The notes below the pieces were generated by a model. It was not told the origin of the DNA. It was given only the letters and a program-made list of their open reading frames with translations, and did not search any database. DNA of 50,417 nt from positions 1 through 50,417 of the forward strand of contig JAAYXB010000052.1 of the NCBI GenBank assembly GCA_012516125.1, in the 5' to 3' direction. Shown in pieces: positions 43,242-50,417 of this stretch. A program made the translations under genes and the position numbers. Origin of the DNA: Bacillota bacterium. GTDB lineage: Bacteria; Bacillota; SHA-98; UBA4971. How positions within the stretch are numbered: position 1 is the stretch's first letter; every line of letters starts with the position of its first letter.

Positions 43242-44327
43242 CTATCCTGCAACAGACGCCGAGAGTTCGGGATCAACGCGCGTCCCCGCACCCACGACGC
43301 TCGACGGCGCCACCACCATCGAATCCAGGCAGCATGCGTCCCCAATCCGCGCCGCAGCCGCAACGATGCACCTGCGGACCTTCGCGCCCTTGCCCACCTG
43401 GACGCCGTTGTGGAGCACCGACTCCGACACGTGCGCCCCTTCACCTACGCTGCACCCGTGCCCAAGGACGACCCGCGGGCCCACCTCCGCCCTCGCCTGA
43501 ATCGCCACGTGGTGTCCCATGACAACCGGCCCCGCGAGACGGGCCGTCCTGTGGACCACCGCATTCTTCCCGCTCCACACCCCCCGCCCCACCTTGTGCC
43601 CTGGGATCATCACGTCGATCCTCCTGTCGAGGATGTCCATGTGAGCCTTCAGGTAGTTGCGCAGGGTGCCGATGTCGAGCCAGTAGCCGCGGCTCGCGTG
43701 CGCCCGCACTGCGGCGCCCTTCGCTAGCAGCGCGGGGATCACTTCCCGCTCGAATGAGATCTCGCGGCCTTGCGGCAGGTCCGCGATGACCGACGGCTCG
43801 ATCATATATATACCGGCGTTTATCGTGTTGACCGCCACTTCGTCCCAGCCGGGTTTCTCCAAGAAGCCTGTCACGAGGCCCGTTGAATCGACGAGAACCA
43901 GCCCGTACGCGGCCGGGTCATCCACTGTGACGGTGGTTATGGTCACATCGCTTCCTCGTTCCTCGTGCTCGGCAATGAGCCTCCCGAGGTCCATGTCGGT
44001 CAGCACGTCGCCGTTGAGCACCAGCACCCGCTCACCGCCCAGGCACGTCTCGCAGTTCTTTATGGCGCCGGCAGTGCCCAGCGCGACGTCCTCCACGGCG
44101 TACTCGATGGACACGCCCCACCTGGCGCCGTCCTGCAACCGCCGGGAGAACTCGGGCGCCATGTAATTCAAGCTGAGTACGATCCGGTGGATCCCGTGAG
44201 TCCGGAGGAGTTCGATCTGATACTCAATAAACGGCCTTGTAACCATCGGGACGAGGCCCTTGGGGTTATCGTGCGTGAGGGGCGCCAGGCGCGTGCCCCT
44301 GCCGCCGGCAAGGATTATCGCTTTCAC
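43242..44327 (-). CDS. Mannose-1-phosphate guanylyltransferase-like nucleotidyltransferase
   Basis: 361 aa. N-terminal nucleotidyltransferase: AIILAGGRGTRLAPLT (8-14 core), GLVPMVTRPFIEYQ, EDVALGTAGAIKN and LVLNGDVLTDMDL. C-terminal left-handed beta-helix repeats (VVHRTARLAGPVVMG, IGDACCLDSMVVAP). It would activate a hexose-1-phosphate, most likely mannose to GDP-mannose given the adjacent GDP-mannose dehydratase-like gene, whose stop it overlaps as ATGA. Related to the N-terminal part of the fusion at 14749 but without the mutase. Confidence 0.9.
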   Translation of the reverse strand: MKAIILAGGRGTRLAPLTHDNPKGLVPMVTRPFIEYQIELLRTHGIHRIVLSLNYMAPEFSRRLQDGARWGVSIEYAVEDVALGTAGAIKNCETCLGGERVLVLNGDVLTDMDLGRLIAEHEERGSDVTITTVTVDDPAAYGLVLVDSTGLVTGFLEKPGWDEVAVNTINAGIYMIEPSVIADLPQGREISFEREVIPALLAKGAAVRAHASRGYWLDIGTLRNYLKAHMDILDRRIDVMIPGHKVGRGVWSGKNAVVHRTARLAGPVVMGHHVAIQARAEVGPRVVLGHGCSVGEGAHVSESVLHNGVQVGKGAKVRRCIVAAAARIGDACCLDSMVVAPSSVVGAGTRVDPELSASVAG

Positions 44328-45679
44328 CGGCGATTCCCCCCGCTTCCGCTCCGGGCTGCGTCTCCGTCCCCGTCGCCGTCGCCGTGCCCGCGCCCGCGCC
44401 TGTCGTCGCTTCCGCCTTCGCCTCCGCCGCTACTCCTGCCTTCGCCACTGTCTACGCTGCTACCACTGACGCCATTGCTGTCGCTGCCGTTGGTGCTAGT
44501 GTTGGTACTGATGCTGACGCTGGTGCCGGCGCTGGTGCCGACGCTGGTGGTGGTGCTGGTGCCGGCGCTGGTGCCGGCACTGGCGCTGGAGGCGGTGCTG
44601 GTGATGACGCTGGCACTGGCGCTGGCGCTGTTGGCATCGGTGACGTTGGTGGCGCCGGTGATGCTGGTGACCCTGGTGGCGCTGCCGTACTCCTGGCGGC
44701 TCTCTGTGCATGCGGCCCTGCACGCCACCCTGCCGCGCCAGTACTCCAGCAAGTCCGCGAGGGTTTTCTCAAACGGGATGAGCGGTTCCCAGCCGGTCCT
44801 CCGCCGGAATTTCGTCGAGTCGCCCAGCAGCACGGGAACGTCCGACGGCCTCATCCTCCCGGGGTCATGCTCGATCCGTATCGGAACCGTGGACATGGCA
44901 AGGAGCATCTCGGCAACTTCGGAAATCCGATGGTCGCGCCCGCTGGCAATGACGTATACCTCGCCCGGCTCCCCGCGCTCGAGCGCAAGCCAGTAGGCTC
45001 GCACGACGTCCCGCACATCGGTGAAATCGCGCCTCGCCTCGAGGTTCCCCACCTTGAGAACAGGCTCGGCGAGCCCGTGCTCTATCTCGGCGATCTGCTT
45101 CGCGAAGCTGGATGTCACGAACACCTCCCCGCGCCTCGGCCCGGTGTGGTTGAAGGTGCGCGTACGGACCACCCGCAGGCCGTAGCTGCGGAAATACTGG
45201 TACCCTAGGAAGTCCTGGGCGATCTTGCTCACTGCGTAGGGGCTCTGCGGGCGGAGCGGGTTGTCCTCGTTTATGGGCACCTCGTCCTCGTGCACGAGGC
45301 CATATTCCTCCGATGAGCAGGCAATCTGGATGAGCGGGTCTATCCCGGCACGTCGCACGGCCTCGAAGAGGTTGAGCTCCCCGAGGATGTTGTTCATCAG
45401 GGTCTCCGCCGGGGCGAGCCACGACGTTGGCACGAAACTCTGCGCGGCAAGATGAAAAATGAGATCCGGTCGCACCTTCTGGACCGCCTGGTCCACGGCG
45501 GTCGCGTCCATGAGGTCGCACTCCACGAGCCTTATCCGGTCCCGGATGCCCTCGATGTTCTCGGTTCTGCTCCTCCACCTCACCGTTCCGTAGACTTCTA
45601 CGTCTTTGCGACTCAGCAGGTACTCAGCCAGGTGACTCCCGGCAAAGCCGGTGATCCCCGTGACAAGGGCCCTCACCAT
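44324..45679 (-). CDS. GDP-mannose 4,6-dehydratase-like SDR with Ser/Thr tail
   Basis: Residues 1-325 form an extended short-chain dehydrogenase: NAD(P) loop VTGITGFAGSHLAEYLL, HLAAQSFVPTSW, CSSEEYG, Tyr148 and Lys152 in YAVSKIAQD, NHTGPRRG and ARRDFTDVRDVVRAYW. This pattern fits GDP-mannose 4,6-dehydratase or GDP-6-deoxymannose reductase (deoxyhexose synthesis). The remaining 125 residues are a low-complexity Ser/Thr/Ala tail ending in GDGDGDGD, unusual for this family. ATG at 45679 has GGAGGAGAC upstream. Coupled to the nucleotidyltransferase that follows. Confidence 0.9.
   Translation of the reverse strand: MVRALVTGITGFAGSHLAEYLLSRKDVEVYGTVRWRSRTENIEGIRDRIRLVECDLMDATAVDQAVQKVRPDLIFHLAAQSFVPTSWLAPAETLMNNILGELNLFEAVRRAGIDPLIQIACSSEEYGLVHEDEVPINEDNPLRPQSPYAVSKIAQDFLGYQYFRSYGLRVVRTRTFNHTGPRRGEVFVTSSFAKQIAEIEHGLAEPVLKVGNLEARRDFTDVRDVVRAYWLALERGEPGEVYVIASGRDHRISEVAEMLLAMSTVPIRIEHDPGRMRPSDVPVLLGDSTKFRRRTGWEPLIPFEKTLADLLEYWRGRVACRAACTESRQEYGSATRVTSITGATNVTDANSASASASVITSTASSASAGTSAGTSTTTSVGTSAGTSVSISTNTSTNGSDSNGVSGSSVDSGEGRSSGGGEGGSDDRRGRGHGDGDGDGDAARSGSGGNRR
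44330..44700 (-). repeat. Ser/Thr/Ala repeat block forming the dehydratase tail
   Basis: Degenerate hexamers on the plus strand (GCTGGT, GGTGCT, GTTGGT, GCCGTC) encode ANSASASASV, SAGTSAGTSTTTSVGTSAG, ISTNTSTNG and GDGDGDGD on the minus strand. The frame stays open to a normal overlapping stop with the next gene, so this is a real protein tail rather than read-through after a lost stop, unless recently acquired. Confidence 0.78.
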
Positions 45680-45719
45680 TCTACCCGTCTCCTCCTCCGC
45701 CGCCTGCCGGGCGCCTCCG

Positions 45720-47321
45720 TCAGGCGGGCAAAACGGAGTCGCGGAGGGCTTTGAACCTGGTCCTGAAGGTGTCCCATATGAGTGGGTCCTCATCCCCGAG
45801 GTCTGCTATGGCAAGCCCTGCCAGGTTGAACCTGAGGACGAGATCCACGTAACTTGCGACGCTTGTTGCATCCATGAAGAAGACCGTGTGGTTCACGCGG
45901 AAGGACCTGTACCTGAACATGCAGGCACCGCCGGGCTCGGCGCGCACCACCGATGGCTTGTAGATGTCCAGGATGTCCGCTATCTCGGAGTGCGCGCGGC
46001 GCATCGGTGGAGCCCCGGGCGCGGCCGAGAAGTCGATGCCGAAGAGCGGAACACCGAGGACCATCTTCCACGGTGGGACCAGACGCACTATGCCCTTGAG
46101 GACGGCGCGGGCTCGTGCGGGCGATGCAGGCGGTGCGGGCACAGCGAGGCGCTCCGGCTCCTCATGCAATCGCACGATGATCTGTCTTACGATCCTGGCG
46201 AGCTCCTGATACTCCAGTGGGCTTCTCCCGGCGCCTTCACCTTCCGCGCCTGGTGCGGGGATCTCGAGGCTGAGGTCCCGCCCCTCGCGTTCGAGCACGG
46301 AGGCAAGCTCGCGCACGAAAGAGGTGAACGCATATCCGTCCCCAGGCCCGGGAGCACTTACCGAGAGGACGATGCCGTGAGCGCGGCTTCGCGCCGAGGC
46401 GCCTGCTATGCCCTTTATCGCGACGCGGCGCGCCGCAGCATCCATCAATACCGCATCGAGCGTCGCCTCGCCTGCCTCGTCGCTCACGCACGTGCGGTCG
46501 CGCTCGCGCTCCCGTCGCCGCTCACGTTCGCCGTCGGCGTCGAGGTTAGCGTTGGCGTTGGCATTGGCATTGGCATTGGCATTGGCGTGCGCGTGCGCGT
46601 TCGCGTTCGCGTTCGCGTTCGCATTGGAGTTGGCGTTGACAGGGGCATTCGCGTTGATGCCCGCGTTCGCCTTGGCGCTAGCGTTAGCGCTGGCTTGGCT
46701 CCGGCGGTCCGGGGGGAACGGGCGCGAGCCGAGAGCGACCACCGGCACTACCCGGATGTCAGCCAGGGACGCAAGGGCTGTAACCCTCTTGACCGGCTCG
46801 CCTGTGATCGTGCCATCAGCGTTCAGGGTGAACCAGCGCGGGGCCACCATGGAAATGAACGCCAGGTGACGTTCATAGGAATCCCAGGACCTCTCGGCAT
46901 CATCGCCTCCGGCGCAGTACGCGAGGAGGCGCGAAACCGGAATGTCGAGGCATTGGCCCTCGTGTACCTCGGGGTCTGGAAGCCGGTTAGCCTGGAGTAG
47001 AAGCTCGATTGGGATATTGTAGCGCCTGGCGATGTGGGCGCATGTCTCGCCGCTGGCCACAAAGTGCCTGAGCACCGGCTTTGCAAGCCCGGAACGGATC
47101 ACGGCAAACACTTCTTTGCCCGCGATGCCGTCCACCCGGAGCCTGTGGGCTTTCTGAAGGTCCCTCACTGCGTCCTTGGTCAGGATTCCGAAAACGCCGT
47201 CGATCTCGCCGGTGTAGTAGCCCAGACGCGATAGCTGCTCCTGGAGCAGGGCCACATCGCGACCCTTCATTCCGAAGCGGAGAAACCGCCTCCACAGATT
47301 TTCGCCCTGGGACTCAGCCAT
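45720..47321 (-). CDS. PG-binding/LysM protein with degenerate GH18-like domain
   Basis: 533 aa. Residues 15-75 are a peptidoglycan-binding domain (GRDVALLQEQLSRLGYYTGE, FGILTKDAVRDLQKAH); 83-130 a LysM (VASGETCAHIARRYNIPIE, CLDIPVSRLL); the rest resembles the GH18 barrel of spore hydrolases such as YaaH (WFTLNADGTI, YAFTSFVRELASVL, WKMVLGVPLFGIDF, DILDIYKP). Where GH18 enzymes carry DxxDxDxE this one reads GIVLSVSAPGPGD, so the catalytic Glu seems absent. An Asn-Ala repeat occupies 210-258. ATG at 47321 has GGAGGG upstream. Probably a binding or structural cortex/coat protein. Confidence 0.82.
   Translation of the reverse strand: MAESQGENLWRRFLRFGMKGRDVALLQEQLSRLGYYTGEIDGVFGILTKDAVRDLQKAHRLRVDGIAGKEVFAVIRSGLAKPVLRHFVASGETCAHIARRYNIPIELLLQANRLPDPEVHEGQCLDIPVSRLLAYCAGGDDAERSWDSYERHLAFISMVAPRWFTLNADGTITGEPVKRVTALASLADIRVVPVVALGSRPFPPDRRSQASANASAKANAGINANAPVNANSNANANANANAHAHANANANANANANANLDADGERERRRERERDRTCVSDEAGEATLDAVLMDAAARRVAIKGIAGASARSRAHGIVLSVSAPGPGDGYAFTSFVRELASVLEREGRDLSLEIPAPGAEGEGAGRSPLEYQELARIVRQIIVRLHEEPERLAVPAPPASPARARAVLKGIVRLVPPWKMVLGVPLFGIDFSAAPGAPPMRRAHSEIADILDIYKPSVVRAEPGGACMFRYRSFRVNHTVFFMDATSVASYVDLVLRFNLAGLAIADLGDEDPLIWDTFRTRFKALRDSVLPA
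46545..46690 (-). repeat. Asn-Ala dipeptide repeat block
   Basis: Plus strand GCATTG and GCGTTC hexamers in tandem (46555-46640) encode NANANANANA and AHAHANANA on the minus strand. The repeat runs about 45 residues with few interruptions, making it the most regular hexamer block in the window. Confidence 0.85.
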
Positions 47322-47467
47322 CTTTCAAGACACCCTCCGCGCAGCGAAGCCGATGCTCGCTGCAAGCTCATGGTGCATTGTATGCCCGGACGCGCCCGCG
47401 TGTTACGCCCTGAAGGCTTCTCCCCGCGCCGGCGCGCAGCGTAAGTCCGGGGATTAATGCCGCCTTC

Positions 47468-47485
47468 CCAAGTGAGGATTCGTTA
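47468..47485 (+). repeat. Solo end of the dispersed hairpin repeat
   Basis: CCAAGTGAGGATTCGTTA closely matches the left end of copy 2 (ACTAAGCGAGGGTTCGTTAG) and the right end of copy 1. No paired second end is seen within the 47322-47574 gap, which otherwise holds no gene. Confidence 0.4.
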
Positions 47486-47574
47486 TAGATGGGCAAGCTC
47501 GAAGTCAAGAGTTGCGCTGGGTGTGAACGGCATCACATAGGCGCAACCTACCTATGGTGCGCTTGCGCGTCGTC

Positions 47575-48261
47575 TCATCTTCGATGTTGGCTATTCATAG
47601 TGGAGAGCTGGCGCAACCGCTCCAGCACGCGCCGGATCCAGCTGTGACGGCAGCGGTCTTCCAACTGGGCGCCGCCTGGCGCCGGTTGTTCTGGCTGTTC
47701 TGGCACCCCCGGCTCCTCCGGCCGATCCTCTTCTGCAAGTTGCGAATTCCCGCACCCCTCTCGCGTCTCAACGCCGGTGACGACCGGAAGCACCACGGTC
47801 TCCAGCGCGAGCCCGTCAATGCGGACAGTCGCGACGACACCTATCTTATGTGCCCCGCCACCGGGCTTGTGTGCCCTGCCACCGGCTGCGCACGCGTCGC
47901 CGCCATCGACCCAGGCCCTCTGGAGTTCGATACCGAAACACGCCTCAACGCGCATACCAGAGCGAAAAGCCGCATCCTCGACGAAGACCCGAAGATCCTC
48001 AGCCCAGGAAACTGCCCGCACCAGTCCCCCGGCCACCAGGCAGTAGGCCCACACCATGAGGGTTGCCGACGCCAGGGCCGATCCGTCAAACACCTCCCAC
48101 GACGGGTCGAGCACATCGATGGCGAGGCCTACGAGCTCCTGCGCCTGCTCCGGCGCTTGCTGCGACAGGTACACCCCGACCTCTCGCGCAAGGCGGCACA
48201 CGACCCGCTCGACGCGCAGACTCTCTGTTCTGACGATCACATCGTCGAGCCTTCCCAGCAT
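47575..48261 (-). CDS. Divergent single SPOCS-like protein
   Basis: 228 aa, no obvious match at first reading. Position by position it resembles one SPOCS unit: LRVERVVCRLAREVGVYL against LKVEQVVGETTARKVL of the gene at 41337, then EVFDGSALASATLMVWAYCL against LIRGKVLVEGTIRVRALYVG, followed by RVEACFGIELQRAWVDGG and VATVRIDGLALETVVLPVV. The C-terminus is a disordered Glu/Pro segment then a basic helix. ATG at 48261 has GGGGAGG 7 nt upstream. Its place among spore-envelope genes supports the reading. The SPOCS relation is inference. Confidence 0.6.
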   Translation of the reverse strand: MLGRLDDVIVRTESLRVERVVCRLAREVGVYLSQQAPEQAQELVGLAIDVLDPSWEVFDGSALASATLMVWAYCLVAGGLVRAVSWAEDLRVFVEDAAFRSGMRVEACFGIELQRAWVDGGDACAAGGRAHKPGGGAHKIGVVATVRIDGLALETVVLPVVTGVETREGCGNSQLAEEDRPEEPGVPEQPEQPAPGGAQLEDRCRHSWIRRVLERLRQLSTMNSQHRR

Positions 48262-48311
48262 CCCCGCGCCTCCCCGGAGTCGAACCCGGCCCTGTGCTGC
48301 GCCACATCGCA

Positions 48312-48327
48312 CTGAATGGGTATTCAG
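48312..48327. other. Short inverted repeat in the leader of the SPOCS-like gene
   Basis: CTGAAT (48312-48317), GGGT, ATTCAG (48322-48327), about 50 bp upstream of the start on the minus strand. Possible operator or small stem; no further support. Confidence 0.3.
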
Positions 48328-48454
48328 GATGGCAAGGGCATATTCTGCTGGCAACCCGCCGGGCCGCTGGCCTGTTAGTCTGCCGGCCCGGTGCCCCGCT
48401 CAGGCCGGGTTCCCGCCGCACGGCACGACGAGGTAGGATGACGCATGGCCGCAT

Positions 48455-49480
48455 TCAAGGTGGGCTTGTCACCTTGTCCGCCAGAACATCGGCATAGGCA
48501 GCGGCGGTCACCCGGGCGGCATGGTCCCACGTGAAGCGCTCCCTCACAAGGGCTGCAAGCTCCGGCTGTCGCGGTGCCCTGTAAGCCGCCACGACCGCAG
48601 CCTTTATCGACTCGACGTCGGCGGGGTCGCAGTACCACGCAAGGTCTCCGAAGTACTCGCGGGCAGTGCCCCTGTCGGTTGACACGATGTTGCAGCCAGC
48701 CATCGCGGCCTCAAGGCTTGCGAGGCCCGGCGTCTCGAACCAGCTCGGCAGCACGTGGACCCGCGCCGCGGCATAGGCCCCGGCGATCTGCCGCTGGGGC
48801 ATGAAGCCGAGGAAGTGATGGGACGAGTCAGCCTCCTTCCTGCAAGCCTCGAAGTAGAACGGATCGTTCACAGGCCCTATGAACACTACGGGAAACCCCA
48901 GGCCCCGCGCGGCTCTCACGAGGGCAAGCTGGTTCTTTCTGGGCGAGATCCTGGCGCAGCACAGCACGAAATCGCGCACCCCGAACCTCGAGACGAACTC
49001 CCCCGGATCTGCGTGCGCGAAGCCCGGGTCTGCGCCGTTTGGCACCACACGAAAGGGCACCATCACTCCCAGGTCCCTCTGGATGAGGCGCGCCTCGGCC
49101 TCGGCGTTGGGGAGGAGCATGGCCGCGGACTCTACCACCCTGCGACGTAAGGGATTATCCTGCCGCCAGTATCTCAGCAGCGGGCCCTGTTGTCGGGGAT
49201 TCTCGTGCATCATGTACTCCTCGGGGTTCCAGTAGATGGGCGACACCACCACAGGCTTACCGCGCCTTATGGTGTTCTCGCACTGGGCGGCGGTCTCGGC
49301 CACTCTGGTCAGGTTGAAGAGGTGCACCAAATCATAACCCTCAAGGTCCGGGGCAAGCTCACTGCTATGATCCACGTCCACCCCAAGCGCCTGGAGCGCC
49401 CTCTTCGTCTCCAGGACCTGCACCGTGTCGCCTGCAGGGAGGACAAGGAGATCGGCTCTGCTCTGGAAAAGGACCCGCAC
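48455..49480 (-). CDS. GT4-family glycosyltransferase
   Basis: 341 aa GT-B glycosyltransferase. DLVHLFNLTR, LLPNAEAEARLI, VVPNGADPGF, FVLCCARISPRKNQLALV and the E-x7-E motif ETPGLASLE are seen; the catalytic core is normal, though the N-terminal domain is short. GTG at 49480 follows GGAGG by 7 nt. It would transfer a sugar from a nucleotide donor, plausibly the GDP-mannose derived sugar made by the genes at 43.2-45.7 kb, onto an envelope polymer. Likely part of the same minus-strand locus as the SPOCS genes. Confidence 0.9.
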   Translation of the reverse strand: MRVLFQSRADLLVLPAGDTVQVLETKRALQALGVDVDHSSELAPDLEGYDLVHLFNLTRVAETAAQCENTIRRGKPVVVSPIYWNPEEYMMHENPRQQGPLLRYWRQDNPLRRRVVESAAMLLPNAEAEARLIQRDLGVMVPFRVVPNGADPGFAHADPGEFVSRFGVRDFVLCCARISPRKNQLALVRAARGLGFPVVFIGPVNDPFYFEACRKEADSSHHFLGFMPQRQIAGAYAAARVHVLPSWFETPGLASLEAAMAGCNIVSTDRGTAREYFGDLAWYCDPADVESIKAAVVAAYRAPRQPELAALVRERFTWDHAARVTAAAYADVLADKVTSPP

Positions 49481-49504
49481 GTCTTTGCCTCCTCACACTG
49501 GAAA

Positions 49505-49530
49505 GGCAGGTATCATCCGTGATACCTGCC
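49505..49530 (-). terminator. Stem-loop between SPOCS gene and GT4 gene
   Basis: GGCAGGTATCA (49505-49515), TCCG, TGATACCTGCC (49520-49530): perfect 11-bp stem with a 4-nt loop. Read on the minus strand it is followed by TTTCC, a weak U-run, so it may terminate the SPOCS gene to the right; it stands about 25 bp before the GT4 start. Confidence 0.6.
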
Positions 49531-49554
49531 CTGGTTTGCGCCCCGCCGGTCCCT

Positions 49555-49650
49555 GCCGCACCGCACCGCGCTTCGTCGCGCCGCGCCTCGCGGCGCCTCG
49601 CCGCACCACACCGCACCCCGCCGCACCGCACCGCACCGCAGCGCCGCACT
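49555..49650. repeat. CCGCA/CACCG low-complexity run
   Basis: Degenerate pentamer-type repeats (CCGCA, CGCAC, CGCGCC) fill the 49531-49684 gap after the SPOCS gene. CGCACCGCACCGCACCGCA occurs near 49625. Noncoding by position. Confidence 0.65.
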
Positions 49651-49684
49651 GTGGGGACGCACCATGCCGCGCCGTGCTGCAGGC

Positions 49685-50417
49685 CTACGGATCGACCACG
49701 ACCCCAATCTGGCCGAACTCGGTGACCCTCACGTCTATCCGGATGACGATCTTCTCCGTGAAGCTGCCGGTCGCGGGGTCGAACTCCCAGACGATGTTCT
49801 CGATGAACGAGTGGTCCTGTTCATCCATGCCCTCGCGGACGGGCACTTCTGGATTGATGGGAGTAACCTCCACCATCTCGCTGAAGGGCAGGTCCTCCGC
49901 CAGGTGGTGCACAAGGTCGTCGGTGCCCACGTAGAAGATCTGCTTGTGCACAACCCCCTGCACTATGACCTTGCCGTTCTTCACGATGGAGCTGATCTCG
50001 CTGATCCTGGCCTCCACATCTACGATCTTCGTGGCCGCCAAGGTCTTCGTTTCCTCAATGAGCTTCTGCTTTGTGCCATGCCCAACCACGAGGTCGGCTG
50101 CGATAACCGTGCCGTACGGCTCTACGGCAACCGGTATCTGCTCCGTCTCCGTGACCTTCACGCCAAGGAGCAGGATTATCTTCTGCGTCAACGTCCCAGT
50201 GGCCGGGTCGAACTCGAACACGAGGTTGTCGACAACCGAGTGATCCTGCGAGTCCATGCCCTCCTGCACCGGGAAGTTCGGGTTCAGCGGCGGCACCTCC
50301 ACGAGGTCGCTGAACTCTATGTCCTCGGCGATATGGTGGACGAGATCGTCGGTGCCCACATAGAAGATCTGCTTATGCAGCGTGCCCTGGACGATGACCT
50401 TCCCGTTCTTCACGATG
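49685..50417 (-). CDS. SPOCS-domain protein, 5' end beyond the window
   Basis: The visible 244 codons are the C-terminal part; the frame runs off the right edge, so the start lies outside. Two closely similar SPOCS (DUF3794) segments are seen, each with KNGKVIVQG, LHKQIFYVGTDDLVHH or VHKQIFYVGTDDLVHH, AEDI or AEDLPFS, and FDPATG. This subtype, with HKQIFYVGTD, differs from the three SPOCS genes to the left and matches the more common clostridial DUF3794 form. GTG at 50413 is internal, since the same residues recur inside the second segment. It ends DVRVTEFGQIGVVVDP. Confidence 0.9.
   Translation of the reverse strand, partial: IVKNGKVIVQGTLHKQIFYVGTDDLVHHIAEDIEFSDLVEVPPLNPNFPVQEGMDSQDHSVVDNLVFEFDPATGTLTQKIILLLGVKVTETEQIPVAVEPYGTVIAADLVVGHGTKQKLIEETKTLAATKIVDVEARISEISSIVKNGKVIVQGVVHKQIFYVGTDDLVHHLAEDLPFSEMVEVTPINPEVPVREGMDEQDHSFIENIVWEFDPATGSFTEKIVIRIDVRVTEFGQIGVVVDP

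Noticed and set aside
45651-47000. 449-codon plus-strand open frame opposite the LysM/GH18-like gene
   Set aside because: Antisense to a gene with clear PG-binding and LysM motifs; its Val/Arg/Gly repeats mirror the Asn-Ala block.
48262-48335. tRNA-like T-arm (GGGTTCGACTCCGG) on the minus strand before the SPOCS-like gene
   Set aside because: The T-stem has a mismatch, the nearby CTGAAT/ATTCAG stem has the wrong length for an anticodon arm, and no acceptor stem can be paired. The sequence also overlaps the ribosome-binding site of the gene.

Overview
The window reads as chromosomal DNA from a high-GC, spore-forming member of the Bacillota (Firmicutes), possibly an unusual clostridial or Limnochordia-like lineage. 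The evidence is several SPOCS-domain (DUF3794, SipL/spore-envelope type) proteins with LysM modules, a MrfA-type helicase, strong AGGAGG ribosome-binding sites with many GTG and some TTG starts, and TTGACA/TATAAT-type promoters. The lineage is inferred from gene content only; there is no rRNA, and I found no convincing tRNA or CRISPR array.

Layout. 1-0.7 kb: an array of palindromic CTGGTCCCC hairpins cut by the left edge. 0.7-1.6 kb: AbrB/PIN toxin-antitoxin pair (minus). 2.0-13.1 kb (plus): nucleoside scavenging, comprising LacI regulator, ribokinase, nucleoside hydrolase, isochorismatase-type hydrolase, a BMP-type nucleoside ABC importer (binding protein, double ATPase, two permeases) and a second nucleoside hydrolase. 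Together these would import ribonucleosides, split them into base and ribose, and phosphorylate the ribose. 13.3-14.5 kb: a UbiA/MenA-like prenyltransferase. 14.7-21.3 kb (minus): alpha-glucan or envelope polysaccharide genes, comprising a GT4 synthase, a GH57 branching-type enzyme and a fused sugar-1-phosphate nucleotidyltransferase/phosphomannomutase. 21.6-24.5 kb (plus): nitroreductase, an acidic protein and a CDP-alcohol phosphotransferase.

24.8-29.4 kb: a small zinc-ribbon protein, two RHH/PIN toxin-antitoxin pairs, and a phosphorolytic nucleoside branch (uridine phosphorylase-type enzyme and phosphopentomutase) next to a cyclophilin-like protein. 29.7-32.5 kb: a PAP2 phosphatase and a MocR/LysN-like aminotransferase. 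32.5-36.4 kb (minus): MrfA-type helicase with a DUF6922-like protein, and a DUF2284 protein. 36.6-37.4 kb: Phd/RelE-type pair. 37.5-50.4 kb (all minus): a probable spore-envelope locus with four clear SPOCS proteins (two with LysM), a fifth divergent SPOCS-like protein, a PG-binding/LysM/GH18-like protein that seems to lack its catalytic acid, and sugar-nucleotide and glycosyltransferase genes of GDP-mannose type.

Two features run through the window and are not explained by the genes. First, repeats of about 6 bp units are expanded inside the linkers or tails of otherwise unrelated enzymes (SA/ST, GP/GL, NA, AG, DE, DG dipeptides) and also between genes. Second, a dispersed, hairpin-forming repeat of about 200 bp with CTAAGTGAGG-type ends occurs in two long copies and two shorter or partial ones, mostly just beyond gene ends. 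All functional statements rest on reading the sequence and on family knowledge; nothing was searched or computed externally.
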